64,000 nt of DNA from Oxyruncus cristatus (GCA_013399855.1 VXAY01006164.1:124296-188295), one strand, 5' to 3'. Positions 13,371 through 27,324 are shown, numbered from the stretch's first letter. Numbers and translations are program-made. Notes: generated by a model from the letters alone, not told the origin.

Positions 13371-13735
13371 TGTATTGGGTTTCTGTGGTCAGGTTTTGGT
13401 AGCAGAGGATCTACAGGGATGGCTTCTGTGAGAAGCTGCCAGAAGCTTACCCCATATCCAGCAGAGCCAAAGCCAGCTGGCTCCAGGATAGACCCACCGC
13501 AGGCCAAGGCCAAGTCAGTCAGGAATGACAATGACACCTCTGTGATAATGTATTTAAGAAGGAAAAAAAAAGATTGTTGAGCATATGAAAATTGCATCCA
13601 GAGAAGAGCAGAGTGAGAACACGTAAACAACAATGAAGACACAAGGTCATTGGAAAGGGAGGGGGAGGAATTACTCCAGATGGCCTAGCTGAGGTTCCCC
13701 TGCAGCCCGTGGTGCAGACCATGGTGAGATCTAAC
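13371..13735 (+). mobile_element. ERVL-like LTR fragment, 3'-truncated
   Basis: The block begins with TG (tgtattgggtttctgtgg) and resembles, from memory, the 5' part of a common avian ERVL-type LTR: a U3 with a 'gaagctgccagaagctt' segment and a TATA-like tatttaag at about 13550. A CCCTGCAGCCCGTGG segment follows near 13700. Resemblance stops near 13735, and the distal part of the LTR with the polyadenylation signal is absent. No provirus genes are present. The family name is from memory and should be checked. Confidence 0.7.
13548..13557 (+). promoter_or_regulatory. TATA-like box of the ERVL-like LTR
   Basis: The sequence gtatttaaga sits where an LTR U3 promoter is expected, about 180 bp from the LTR start. 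Current activity is unknown. Confidence 0.4.
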
Positions 13736-15414
13736 CCTAAGTCTGCTGTGACTACTGCACAGCTATGCATTACATATCTACCTAGATAACCACACTTGAG
13801 TTCCGTCTCATTTTCCTTTTTCCATAACAAGCCAAACACCCTCTCCCGATCCTGTCCTGCAGTACGTTGTCCTCCTGCCTCCTTTCTCAGCCATTTTCCA
13901 CATCCTTTTAACTTGTGCTACCTTGTGTCTGAGATGTCTGAGCACTTTGGAAAAGTGCTTGGAAAAGTGGGCAGAAATTGCTGTCTGTGATCCACTTGAT
14001 GCCAACTCCCACAGTCCTTCAGAAGCTTGTCAAGATTTTAAGAAATGGTGGTGAAGTATAAAGAGAACGGAAACTCTCTGGGAGACCTTCAGTAGTAGTG
14101 GAATCTTTCTTCATGCTGTAGGGAGGCAGTTAATGCCAATTTTCTTCTGTCTTAAATGAAAATAGTTTAAAAAGTCTCAGTCTTTCAGAGTACAATTGGC
14201 TTGTAGTCAATTTCTATTTTATTTTCTTGTCAGTTGAGCTTTTAATTTTCAAAATTTCAAAAATAACATCTAAAATTTCCCAAGGGTTGTAGACTTTATT
14301 GCTGTTTGCATTAACTGTTACAAATAAAATACTTTTTTTCTCCCCCCAAAAACAGTGAAAGTATAGATTTTGTTGGTGAAAAAAATGGTGTAAATGTCTG
14401 CTGTCCTTTCAAGTTTAGTAGCTATTCAAAAAGCTTGTTGACACTTAAATCACAGGTTGTACAGCAGATACTTTATTTTTTTCTCTTAAGTTCATTTTTA
14501 GTATTGCAAAATGGCTTCAGATGCACAGTCCTGTAATTTCTAGTGTGGAATCTACATCAAGAATAAAAAACTTTATTTTTTTGTTTTATTATTTCATCTC
14601 GAGTCAGACAGCAAAAGAGAAATGTAAACTCTTGTTTATAGAACAATGAGCTTCATTGTAATGAACTCATAATAAATGCTAATTTCATCTTTCCAAGTTT
14701 ACATTAATGGTGGGACTGTGTGCTTTCATATAGTGAAGTAGATTTGGGTTTTTTTCAATTAATGAAAAAGATAAAAATTTTAATATTGTTGCATTTTTTC
14801 ATTTCTTGGACTTTATTGTAGGTTTGTGCTTCTCTTACTTTGAATGTGGAGATGAAATGGTTTGCTGTTGGAAGTATTTTTGCACAAGAAGCATTGATAG
14901 TAATATGATATGAGATGTTTTAAACTACTATAATATATAGAAAATAGTGAATTAAAGCAATATTCAAAGCAAACTGGTTTTATAGAATACTGTTTCTAGA
15001 TTCAGCAGGTGGTCTTTCAGCTCATCTGCAAAGGAGCAGAGTTCTTGTTATCAGTCTGACAAAGTATGTGTGGTGCGACGTATGATTTGTACAAAAAGGG
15101 CATCCAGATTCTCTAAGAACATTGGAGAAAACTTCACTTGTGGAACAGTGTGGACAAAGCTGTGGTATCACAGACTTCTGTCAACAAGTGACTGACAAGT
15201 GCACTACAGAGGACTGAATCTCTTGCCTTCCCATTGCATTTCCATTGCATTTCCAGCCTCTCAACATAACAACTAAAAGAGAAATAGAAATATGAAACTT
15301 TATCAACTACAATGACAATTGCATGATCACTATATTACTTGGCAAGTTTTGGGTTTGCTCTGAGGAGTTTTAGAGTGTAACTTGTATTTTTTATTGTTAA
15401 AAAAGTAAGAAATA
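13736..15414. other. Unique intronic DNA
   Basis: There is a slightly GC-richer patch at 13800-14000, then AT-rich sequence. A small tandem duplication of an 11-bp unit (ccattgcattt) lies at 15231-15252. No gene recognised. Confidence 0.5.
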
Positions 15415-15472
15415 AAGTTGCTGGCTGGAACTAGATGATCTTTAAGGTCCCTTCCAACTCAAACCATTCTAT
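15415..15472 (+). mobile_element. CR1 3'-terminal remnant (about 58 bp)
   Basis: The sequence ctagatgatctttaaggtc, then ccttccaactcaaaccattctat, is the last part of a CR1 element in sense orientation. It is a severely 5'-truncated insertion. Confidence 0.85.
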
Positions 15473-18400
15473 TATGTTTTATCAACTAAATTTGTATATT
15501 AACAGTTCAGAGTAAAGCTTGGAGTTTCTCTTTTATTTTGTCAATTTAGCCTTCATGAATATGTATTTAAATTTTCTATTTTTTTCTTTAAGCTCAAAAT
15601 AAAGTCTGATGCATTATACTTGATTTAGAATCCTTGGGAAATATTTTCTAACTATTCTGTGTAATGTTTTGTTCCTTTTAACAGCTGCCAAATTCAGTGT
15701 TGCCTACTGTTACATCTATTCAATGTCCTCACATACTGGTTAATTAAAATGTCACTATCAAGTGTTTTGTGTCCAAAAATGAAACCTCTGTCTATTAATA
15801 GATGTTGCTTCTTCAAGTTAAATAATAATTTCTTAACAATATTGAGCTGTAATTGTATTTAGGTCAGAAAAGATGGTAAAAGTGTTTGTTCATTTGAAAT
15901 CAGTTCTTGTTCATATGAGGAAGTACTGGTTAAACTGAAGCACTCTGAAAACAAGTTTTCTTAGAATCAATAGCTTAAAGAAATCCCTCAAAGTCCTCAG
16001 TGGTGCACACTGCTGTGCCCAGCTCACAGAGACCTAATGGAATTGCTGAGAGGTTTTGGCTGTACTAGAGGCAGATCTTTTCCTGCCAGGGATAATCACT
16101 GCCAAGAAGTTGTCAGTTACAGAAATGTTTGTGTTTGAATAGGTAGAAAAATTGAACAGAAGGAAGCTTCCTAGTCAGTGGCTTTTTTCTCTTGCTGCTG
16201 CTTATACATTAAGCAGCTTTGATAGATGTATTTAGGGATAGGGTTGGCTGCTGAATTTTGCTTTTTTGTATTACTTGTTCTGATGACAATGCTGCCTTCA
16301 GCTTGACTAGATCTTGCTTCCCGCATGTTCTCTCAACCTGAGCCATGTTTGACAGCTATTATATTCTTTTCCTTTCCCCTCTTTTTGTAAAGCAAATTAT
16401 TTCCTTGTAATGTACTTACCTTTAATTCAATCTCCCTTGAACACAAGTCTTTAGAATAAAGCACAATTTTAAATCTTTAATGTGTTCCAGTTTGAAATCA
16501 CCTTGTGACATTTGTTTTTGCTGTGATTTGCTACATGGATCGTTCAGAGAAACTCTGCAGTGTTCCTTCTCTTCCAGCTGTGGAGATCCTAATGTTTCTA
16601 GTCTTGACATTCTAGCCTCTAACATCCTACCTAGTCTTAACTATTTTCTTGAAAAGTACAGTTCCTCCTCTTCATATTTTAAGCTTTTTTTGTACTAAGG
16701 CTATCTCCTATCCCTGTGCCATGATCAATTTTCTTTTAAAATAATCTTATAAAAAATATAAATGCAGTATTAGGTACATTTTGTCTGAAGAGTATCCTTT
16801 GGGAAATTCCCCCAGTACCCTCCCTCTAGTTTCAGGCCTTTTCCCTTGAGTGCACTATGTCACTGTTTTCCTGACTTGTCTCCCGTTTTCTGTTTTCTTG
16901 TTTTACTGATGTCTAGGAAGGTTAGCTCTATCAAATACGTCTCATCTATACTGTCAGGGTAGATACTAAAAGAAGGGCAATTGTTGTTATAATGATAATG
17001 TGGTTTATCACATTTTTTATTTACCCTTTAATTATTGCTTTTATAAATTTTACTGTCTCCTTGCATGGTCAGTGAGGTCAGAGTAAGAGGTCATTCTTGC
17101 CAATCACCTTCCTCTGGAAGGTAATACAAGCACTTTACAGACATAGTAGTCTCTCAAAATGTTTATAAAAGACATAAACTTACATCACCCGTAACAAGTA
17201 AGCTCTGCTTGTACAAGCAGACAGGATTATAAAAGATGATATGTGGGGTAGCATAATTTGTCTTACTGGTAGTTATTTTTTATAATGGGAACATCCCATA
17301 ACAATGCAAGCCTGCATGTCAAAACAGCTGTTAATTATCAGTTATCTAGTCTTGTGAAAATGCAGGTGGAGTAGGGATGGTTTTCCAGAGTTGGATCCTC
17401 ATTTCAAATTTCTTGACATGTACTCAGTTTACATCACAGTAAGCTGACTGAGCAAATAAATTGGAAAAATCTGATCCTTTCTACTTTGTTAACACTGCCA
17501 TGTATATAGGTGCACATACATATGAATTTGGGTGCATGTGTAAATATGGGTATAGACATATGTGTGTAGAAATATGGATACAGCAATTTGAATGCCTTAT
17601 CTTATTTTTTAATTTATCTTACCCCCTTATAAAGTTTTTAGGGAAAAAAAAGTAGGCCTTATACTGAAAAATAACCTCCAGAATTATGTCTTTAGTGTAT
17701 TATTCAGTTTAGTAAAGTCCCATTGCAAGACTCTGAAAGGCGTGTTCTGTTGCACTATGTAGAAACAGAAACCTTATCCATTAGCATTGCCCAACTGTTT
17801 GATCCACTGCCCAGTTCATTTTCCTTGAGGCTCAGAGTCTCATTGGAGTATGGAACAGGAAGATGAAGCACATGTAGGCAGAAATTTGAATAAAGTTGGT
17901 AGGAAAAAACTTTTATCTAGATGAGTACAGGGCAGGAAGCAGTAGAATACAAGCCATTAACTCTGACTACTTCAGCAGGCTACATTATTGAACTAAGCTG
18001 TTTGCTGTCTGCTCAATATCTGAGTCTTCCTTGCTCAGAACACCGGTATCAAAGATGGAACCAGGAGGGAGTTTCCATATTAGGATCCATTAGAGTGAAG
18101 GAAAAAATATAAAAATGAAATCGAAAGGTGACACAAAATCAAGCTCTCCAAACTACTTTGTGAACACAGGCTAATGATATTATAAAGTTACATTTAGCAA
18201 ATGGGTATAAATATGAGTCGCTGTTATCCATAGTCTGTGCCAGCAAGAGAAAGTCCAGCTTCATTGTGCAAGCAGTATAATTTCATTACCAAAGAGCAGT
18301 TTCCACTTTGCTGAAAGGTTTAGAGAATGGCTTTAGTAAAGAAATACTTTAGTAAAGAAGCCAAATGCTGTCCCCCAGCCAGGGTCAGTTCCTGTCTGGC

Positions 18401-21307
18401 AGTCTTCGCAAACAAGCAGAAAAATAACCCTTTGTGCATTTAGAAAGATCCTAATTGCCTTGAGTGTAATTAAGGGGAGCATTAGGTCTGGAAGAATAAG
18501 TGCTTCATCAATTATGATGATGTTCTTGTAATGAAGGCCATTTCTTTTATCGCTTCTGTAACAATGGAATAGTAATTTAAATTGATTCAAAAGCACAGGT
18601 AATGAGTCCTTAACACGAAATGCCAGATTCCTTTAACAAAAGTTTGATTTTCAGTCACCAGCAGCACTTACCTGAGACTGTGCTGAAGTTCCAGCCATTA
18701 AAGTTCCTGTGCTACAGTCTAGTAAATTAGAAGTGTATCATGTATTGATTTACTGCATGATTCTTGCCTAGGAACACGATATGGCTGGTGTATAATCAGG
18801 ATTGTTAGTGGTCAAATGATAGCAGGTGGATATCCTTATAATAATATTTGAGGACTGTATTGTAGATTATGACAATGTGAGTGAAAGCTGGGTTTGATAA
18901 TTAACATATGGAAATCTGTAAAAGTAGATTAAAGAGGTAAGTAGATTGTGGTCATCTGCTTCAGTTTGATTGTTCATCTGGAACTGAACTGAAGTACTGA
19001 GCAAAATTTGAGTGTTGAAGTATCTGAGGCTTTTTAGGTGAAGAATGAAGTGATATCTGTGTTCAGTTCCAATGCTTACAATGTTTTAGCACTGTAGGAC
19101 TGATTCTGTACTGAATTAGGAATTGTAAAAAGACTCTTAAATAAAACTTTCATAATCAGAGGAATGTGTTTGACATATTTAAAGTTATCTCGCAGATGTT
19201 TGTATAAAGCACTTGTGTGCATGTCTGATCACTAGACAGGAGTTAGATGTCAAATCACTGTATATACTGTGGTGTTTCTTTTGTCTAATAGAATATCTGT
19301 GTAAGTATACTTAAGCAGAAAGCTGCTTAAGGCAGAGTATTTGTACTTTAAAATAGGTTATTTATAGTAAACCATTTGTGTCAAAAGTGAATATTCAGTG
19401 AAGAACTGTTGCACGTCTGATAGTAAGTAATAAAGAGAATTGCTGGAAATACTTCATTATGTTAAGAATTACTTCCACAGGTTTCAAAAGTGTTCTGTGG
19501 AATAGCATCAACTTATTTACCTAGGTAGCAGAACTTGGAGATAAATAATAAAAATAACAAATGTCACTGATCCTGAATATTTTGATTTTTTTAAAAAAGC
19601 AAACAGGGAAAGACAATTTTTAGACTTTGGCCAGTACTCTGATGAAACAAACCAAAACAAAACTACTTGTTTTCAAGTCCTAGGATACTTAAAGAACAAA
19701 TGTTTCAAGATAGAATTCCTTTACATAACCAATTACTAACAACAGAAGAAAATAATCCTATTAACATAGTTCTCAATGTTTTGAGAAGTTTCTTACTGTT
19801 TCATCTGAACATGATGCTACCTTTTGAATTGAAAATTTTTCACACTAAGCATGAAACAGAGGTGTCAGTTTTCTATTTTACATCTTTTGAGAAATTTGCA
19901 TGCGATTAAACAAGAAAAAATAATGCCTTATTTTGCTCCACATTAACTTATTTGCAATACTAAATTAGGAATCTAAATGTGCTTTTTCTAAACCTATACC
20001 AGTAATCCTGTATAACTTTGAAAGATTAATTACCATCTGTAAAAATAGTTGATCTTCCATCTCTTCCAGTAGTAGGAAAAGGAGTATCATTTGGTATTGG
20101 TTAAGAGCTGGAGATATGGGATGCTTTCCTGACCCACATAATTGTACTCCTTTAATGTTTCCTTAATTTTTATTTCTAAAAACAAGTAAAGTTGTTTGAA
20201 ATACAAAAAAAAAAATGCAAAATTTAATAAAATGAATCTAGGTTCTGAGAACATCGTATCTCAATCAGTGAAGCTAGTACGTATTTTCAGAGATCACTAT
20301 TTCAGTCGAGTTGTACAATTTCTTGGTGGTCCAGTCCAGGGCATTCCTCTGGTTGCAAATTAAACCTAGAAAAATATGTAAGTGTTCTTTCATCAGTCTG
20401 ATGCCAAAGTAATAGTGTTAGTGTAAAACAGGAGGTGGAATATGCAAGTGGAAGTGGAAAAAGAAAGATGTGTCTTGTTTTAGATACATTTAAGATGTTG
20501 TAGAGACGCAACTGGGTATTTTGAGATGCAGTTTCTAAATAATGCAGTCAAAATACTAGTATTAAAGAAGTTCTTAATTTCTAGAACACTGAGAAACTGG
20601 AAGAGGCAAGGTAAATACAGTTACCTGCAGTTCAAATCCCGAGGATAATTTCAGCTTCTACAGCAAGTAACCAGGGCAGAGAAGGGCATCTTTGGACTGA
20701 ACTGCTGCCTTCTTCTGGTGGGAAGAAACTCTGACTTCTTAGCTGGTTATTGATTGGGGTGTTCCAGGCTATGCTGTGTGTGGTATTCACTGGATAAGAA
20801 CCTAATTTGTAAGACATATTGAGTATGTCTCATGGTTGAGGATTTCACAAGTTGACTACCAGTTGTTTATTGCACTGCAGCTCGTGTCTGCCTCAGAAGC
20901 ATTTGAAAACTTTGAGGCTTTAGCATTAGTGGAAATTACACAAAAACATGCTCTGTATAAAGTTAAATAGCTCTTTATTCTTCATGTATTTAAAAGTAAA
21001 ATTATAAGCTGCATGCAATTTGAATATTTATAGTTCATGCTCTTACCTCTTTTGCCATAGCTGAGCCGTTGCCATGGTTCCCATTATGCTGTCTGCTTTA
21101 GAGGCAAACTTCATAAACATGCTGAATGGAATTGGGTTTCTGGAGTGTACTACACTTGTAGTGCCCTCAGCTGCATCTTGAATTGATCTGTATTTTCTAC
21201 TGCATCCCCTTAATAGCATGGAATCAGAGATCAAGACTTACAAGAAATACAAATATTAATACACAAGATTAATTCCCTTCATCTATCTTACCAATAAACA
21301 GCAACAG

Positions 21308-21334
21308 ATTAAGTGTATTAAGTGTATTAAGTGT
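21308..21334 (+). repeat. Three tandem copies of a 9-bp unit
   Basis: The unit attaagtgt occurs three times in direct succession. It is a minor minisatellite seed that may vary between individuals. Confidence 0.85.
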
Positions 21335-22034
21335 ATAAGGAAGTAATTAATTTTAAAAAATGAGATTCAGTTCAATGTGGGTGACACACTCAGTAGGCAC
21401 ATTAGTTCTACATCAGCTTTGCATTGTGCAGGGCTTGCTCTTCTTTCTGGAGGGATGTGAATGGGGATAGAAAGATAATGTAATTGTGTTTTGCGAGGAT
21501 GAAAAGACTGGGGCAATTTGTAAGACACCAGTTTCAGGAAGAGAGGTTAAAACTTGGAAAAGAAGGCAATCTATGTCTTGGCACTGTATTTACTTCCTGT
21601 GTAAATGGTAGGTATGTGGAGGTATCCATATATCCAGTCAACTTTTTATGGAGAAACAACTGGAAACGAAATATTGCTGTGAAGCCATGAACCAGAACAT
21701 GAGTCAGGACCAAGCTATGACTTTAATTAAGAAGCAACTCTGTAAGGACAACAGACACACAGACTGACTTCATAGTCAAAGAGCAGAATCTTTCAACATA
21801 GTTTCTCAACGACTAGTATAGCAGTTAATTTTTTCGTAATTTACTTTCACATTAATTGGAATGATTTTTCTGTTCCGCTCCAGTTCTCTTACAAGGGGAA
21901 ACTGTTGGGTCCAAACAGCTGTCCATTTCTGACTAGAAAATATTAATTTAAATGTTGGATTTCTTAACCAAAAAGACTGTTAGATGCTGAAGCTAAATGA
22001 ATTTAAATGAGAAATAATTTGCTAAATGATTTCT

Positions 22035-22063
22035 TTATAAGAAATTGTAAGAATTTCTTATAA
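22035..22063. repeat. Perfect 12-bp inverted repeat with 5-nt loop
   Basis: The left arm ttataagaaatt at 22035-22046 and the right arm aatttcttataa at 22052-22063 are exact reverse complements around gtaag. Further degenerate copies of the arm (tttcttgtaattctttgtaag) follow directly. The AT-rich arms make a weak hairpin. Confidence 0.85.
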
Positions 22064-24703
22064 TTTCTTGTAATTCTTTGTAAGAAGTGGGTTAATGATG
22101 ACTAACCCACTTTGATTTGTTATAAATTTAGAAGTTTTAAATTGAACTTAGTTGTCTTCATATAATATAGTATGCTTCAAAAATTGCTCAGAAGTTGGTG
22201 ATTTTCATAAAAGGGTGCTTTTCAAACAGAACTACATGCAGCTTAATGTATTTTGGAATTAAAAAGTATGATCTGTGTTATTCCGAGAAAGCTTATTATA
22301 GTGTAATAACTGTCTTTTGCATCTGTAAGAATTTATGAAGAAAAGAGCAGCATGCTGGGTTGGTTGTTTTTTTTACACTCAGATGTTTGATATTTGCCTA
22401 TCTGTTTTGAGGATTTCAAGGAGAATGCTGGAGTTGTGTGTTTGAAACACGCAGTTTTGAGAAAACAGTGGAGGAGTAACTGATAGGGGAATACTCCAGA
22501 ATACTCCTGAAATGCTCCAGCCAGGCTGGCAAGGCTTGTTGCTACCAGGTTTGTTTGAGGCCAAAAGAGGAGGCTAAAATCTTTTAACACTGGTGCCAAC
22601 TCTGTTCCTAGAGTTGGTGAATTTTGTTCCATCCACACTCCTCTCTTCCCCATCCCTTGAGGGCTGAAAGCAACCAGATTTGTCGTCTTAGGGATACACT
22701 TGACAATTGACTAGTTTAAGCTTACTTTACTAATTATAATATAATTACTGTCTCAGTTTCAGAAGTTCAAGAAAAAAATAGCCACAGAGGGATCTGGTAT
22801 GATGCTGCTGAGGCCATTAGAGGAGTAGTCTTCATACAAAAAGGTTCTGAGCGTCTTTGATGAAACTATATGATGGTACAAAGGCCAAGCGTGTGAATTA
22901 CTGTGTAGATCATAAATGTGCCTTTGTAACTGTGCCGTTGTGTTGATCGTCTCCTTTGTAATCTGAGTTTCTGGCCTTGTGAAACCTATACTTTCTTGTT
23001 CATGTGTTGCTTGTATTTTGTATTTTTGTATTCAGATTGAGCTGCTGCAGGAAACATGATTGTAGGTTTCTGAACTGCTCATTTGTATCAGTGTCTACTG
23101 CCTTCAGTAGTGTAGGTGTATCTGTGTATAGCACAAATCTGAAGGCAAGGACTGATTTTTTAGAGAAAAGAGAATTGGGCAAGGGAAGTAAAAATAATTT
23201 TGCTTAAAGAAGTAATGAAATTTGTAAAAGCAAATTTCTATTTTTAATTAATATATTGAATAGCTAATAAATTGTTTTGGTAATTATAATAAGAAAGAGA
23301 TATTTAATATTTGAACAATAATTTAAAATTGTCTTGTAGTCAGATGTTATATATCACCTAGTTTTAAACCTTCTCATAACTTCAAGGTAGTAAAATATCC
23401 TACCAAGCAAAAGAGAATTTAAAAGTATGGATGTCACCTTTTTTTCCATAAATTATTTAAATGTAAGCACTGAAGAAATTATTTTAATAAATATTTGAGG
23501 TTACATGTGGAAGCTATTAGTGAAAGCTCTTAGCTTCAAGTATTAATTTATGCCCAAATACATTAGCTGTTTATACATAATGTGAAATAAGCATTAGACG
23601 TCATCTGTAGCCTCTTTAAAAACTTTGACAATTATATTTTATTTCTCTTAATTATCTCCTTTCTGATTTTCTTGTCAGTGTAAGTTAAAAATTTGTGTCA
23701 CACTTAAGGGTTCAGGTTCCACATAATTTTCTTCTTTTTTCAGGTGCCATCTGAAATAGCATATGAGTTGGAGTAACCAAACAGATTCTGTTCATCACTG
23801 TATTTAACAAATCATTAACATTTGTATTGCATTTTTAATAATGATATTGGAATTGCTGGTTTTGATATTTGGGATTTCTGTTACCCCCTTTGGAAATCAT
23901 CCACGAGAGAGAAAAATCTTCAAAAGTTTAGTAAAAATAGTACGTTAGATTTATGAGATTGGGAAACTTACTCCTCTCTTTTTAACCATACAAACTTTGT
24001 TCTCTCTACCTGTAATTTTCATTTCCCAGCTGAGGGATTATTTTAAAAGGCTTCAAATGAAACTGGCTGTAGAAAAAAAAATGAAATTTATGAAATACCA
24101 CTTATTGCTGCTTCGGTGACTCTCTGTTTTCCCTTTACTTATTTCTTTTGTGTAACAATGGGACACTTTTGAATGTATTGTTTATGGTGGGAGTTTGGTA
24201 GAATATCCTGTGATCTGGAAGTCCTGACCTGGTTTTCACATCAATGCCTTGTGTTCACTAGAAGAGCCCTCAAGTTGTTTTCAGTAAAATATAAGGCCAA
24301 AACATTTCCTGCCAGGAAAGAAGATGTTAAAAGAGGGAAATGCAAATGTAGCCTGAAAAATGCATAAATTCACATCTCTTTTCCTGGCTTGTGAGAACTA
24401 CAACCTAATCATGCCCAAGGAACTGTTCTTTCTCTGAGTTAAGAGAGATGGGGCAAGAAAACATCTCCTATGCATGCACAGTATTGCTAAATGCATACAA
24501 AACATGATAAATAATTATGCCCATTCTTCCTGTTCTTTTAACCAACCAGTTCTTTGAACAGTGGTTATGTCTCTTCTAATTGCACTGCAAGCATGCATTT
24601 GAGAACACAGTTGAAGACTTGGACTACGCTGAGTACTCGTAGCTGTAGTAATTCACACATTGGAGTGATGGTTCTCATTCAGGAGTGTGGCAAAAATTAA
24701 TTT

Positions 24704-25412
24704 GGAAGAGAACAGTTCTAGTTGGAAGAGACATACAGTGATCATTAGTCCAACTGCTGGACTGGGTTGACCAAAATTTAAAGTATATTAATAAAGGCAT
24801 TTTCCAAATGCCTTTTAAGTGCTGATACACTTGGGGCCCTGACCACCTCTCTATGATGCCTGTTCCAGTGGCTGACCACCCTTACTGTATAGAAGTGCTT
24901 CCCAATGTCCAGTCTGAACCTGCCTTGGTGCAGCTTTGAGCCATTCCCGTGTGTCCTGTCAATGGAATCGCAGAGAGAAGAGCTCAGCACCTCCCTCTCC
25001 ACTTCCCCTCCAAAGAAAGCTGTAGACAGCAATGAGCTTGCCTTGTAGCCTCCTTCTCTACAAGCTAGACAATCCCAAAGTCATTAGCCACTCATCATGG
25101 GACATACCTTCCAACCCTTTCCCCAGCTTTGTTGTTCTCCTTGGGTTCAAGGACCTTCCCAGCCCTCTTAAATTGCTGGCCCCAGAAGCGCACACAGTGC
25201 TCAGAGTGAGCCCACACCAACACTGAATGCAGTGGGACAGTCCCCTCCTTTGACCAGCTGGTGATGCTGTGTTTGATGTGCCCCAGAATGGGGTTTGCCC
25301 TCCTATGAACCCAAAACCCTTTCTGCAGGGCTGCTCTCCAGCCCTCTCTCCCAGTTTATACTCACTCCATCCCAGGTGCAGAATCTGGCACTTGGACTTG
25401 TTCAGTTTCATG
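24704..25412 (-). mobile_element. CR1 LINE 3' part, antisense (about 0.7 kb)
   Basis: The left edge, agttggaagagacatacagt, is the complement of a CR1 3' terminus. The minus strand then reads CR1 ORF2 C-terminal sequence: KHFYTVRVVSHWNRHHREVV in the frame 24778-25032. Upstream comes a degenerate part, and the right end is MKLNKSKCQILHLGW (frame 25058-25411), the conserved CR1 motif after the polymerase core. Stops and frame changes show it is dead. Confidence 0.93.
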
Positions 25413-27319
25413 CCATTACTGCATGTGAAGAACTGTACAGGAAGGATGGAGTGAAGAGAGTTGATTATTTTTTGTTATTTTTGGGGGGTTTTAAGCTCGG
25501 TGATTCTCCCCCTCTTATGAAAGGCTTCTAGAGATACATTGATCAGAAAAAAAATTAAAGTAAACTAACCCCCTGGATAAAAAGGATGGGAAAACTAGCA
25601 GCAAGACAACAGCAAGGCTCAAAAATTGTTTTTTGCCTCAGTTTTTACTGATAGTCACTCTTCCTACATCTGTCAAGTCCCCAAACCCCATGGCAGGGAC
25701 TTGATGGATCAGTGTCCATCCACTATAAGTGAAGACCACTGTAAGTTTGAGACTATACCAAATTGTCTTTACATAAAGCGAAAGGACATTTTTTCTCTGT
25801 GTCTTCTACTCATAAATTATTGTGATACAGGGTTAGGTACATTTCAGTCCATAACAATCTACCAGTTTTGCATTGTTTTGTTTGGAAAGCTTTGATGAGT
25901 TATCTGACAAATACAGTGAATAGTCAGAGAAGAAGGAGATGTCATCAGGTTACAAATGGATTCTGAGTCAGTGGATTCTCCAAAGACTTTCTGTTTCTTT
26001 GACTGTATAAACCTTGAGGACAAGAACCTGAAGCCATGGTTAACAAAAGGAAAACAGATAGTTTCAAATTGAACCCCTAGTTCAGAGGTGTTCTTAAAGT
26101 AAAAAAAAAAATAAGAAAAAAAAAATAAAATTAAACTGGTTTTGATATTGTCTAATGTTAGTGCCAGATGCCATGCCAAAGCAGTGGATTTATTTATTTT
26201 TTTTAAGTTTACTGTATGATGGTTGTATTATGTAGGATAACCTACTTCCTGTCAAAGCACTTGTGAGGGTTGAGTTATGTGACTTGTGTATCAGCTCTAC
26301 AAGAGTGTTTTTAATAATATGGCAGGTGAAAAAATTAGGGTGAAAAAGTTTGGAATTGAATTTGTAATTCAGAAGAATGGTAAAAATGTTATGACATGAG
26401 CTTTGCAGAAAGCACCAGTGGACTGGAAGGTTAAGTACTCTGTTAGAAAAAAGTATATGCAGTATTTATCCTGGAATAAATGTTTTCATTAATGACCTAA
26501 GAATTTTAGAGTCTGCCAGTGAAATCAACCAAGTTACTGATTATTCAAAGTTACGTGGTATTAAATCTGTGTCTGGGAAAATAAGAATAACAATGAACAT
26601 CCTTGATGTTCATAGAAAGGAGCTATAGAAAGAAATAGGGTGAAATTTAATGCTAAACAAGTGCAAGATCCTTAATGGATTTTAAGGGGGGGAAAAAGAT
26701 CTTTAGATATATCTTGCTATAAGCTTAAAAGTTGGAAATTACAAATGCAGAGGTGGAGAAAGAGTGTATATTAACAATTGCAGGATGTTTGTATAAATCA
26801 CATGCTCTGCTGTTTTAATCATAAGTTTTGAAAAGACTAGTTTGAAACAGAATAGGTACAAGATGAGCTCTAATTATTAAGGTAAAGAGCAGCCATCTCT
26901 TTGATGTTGATAAAGTCTCAGTTTGCTTTTTTGCTCAGCAAAAGTCTAAGGCAGGATGTAATAGATCTCTATACACTAGATGTTGGGCTTAGATTTAAAA
27001 GTGGCTCTTCAGACACAGTGTAGTAGCTGGGGTGAGGTCTTCCTATCACTGTTTGAATGAGCACATCCTGTAGTGAACTGGGGTAGTCTGAGTTTAAACA
27101 AAGAAATGGATCACAGATACTAACTGTCCTAGTCTACCTGGTATCAGATTGCAGTTAACTGACTGGAACCTCAGTTTCTTCCCACTACATCATACAAGCA
27201 GGTACATATCCAGTAATGTGTCAAACTGGAAGAGGCAGAGGCCACCGCAATTTCAAAACAGTGGCTACTTGCTGTAAAGTTCTAGGTCTTAATTCTTGTT
27301 TGCTTCATTATTTTTGTAA
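25413..27319. other. Unique intronic DNA
   Basis: AT-rich sequence with an A-rich run at about 26100-26130. No element or gene recognised. Confidence 0.55.
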
Positions 27320-27324
27320 TAGTT
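27320..27324 (+). repeat. Left target-site duplication of the solo LTR
   Basis: TAGTT directly precedes the TG that opens the LTR and is repeated at 28062-28066 after the closing CA. Confidence 0.75.

Larger units (their letters stand above)
15473..24703. other. Long unique intronic stretch
   Basis: About 9.2 kb of AT-rich DNA without a recognisable gene or transposon. It includes homeodomain-like TAAT sites and a SOX-like AACAATGG at 18450-18570, a 9-bp tandem repeat at 21308-21334 and a perfect 12-bp inverted repeat at 22035-22063. Open frames up to 106 codons (22333-22653, minus) resemble no known family. Confidence 0.55.

Noticed and set aside
14195..14199. ATTGG that could pair with ATTGG before 13371 as target duplications of an 824-bp LTR ending at 14194
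   Set aside because: Sequence between about 13736 and 14194 does not read like the rest of that LTR family and has no polyadenylation signal. A 5-bp match is easily random.
22333..22653. 106-codon minus-strand frame with a nested frame
   Set aside because: No recognisable domain or splice context. Low-quality composition expected by chance in 64 kb.
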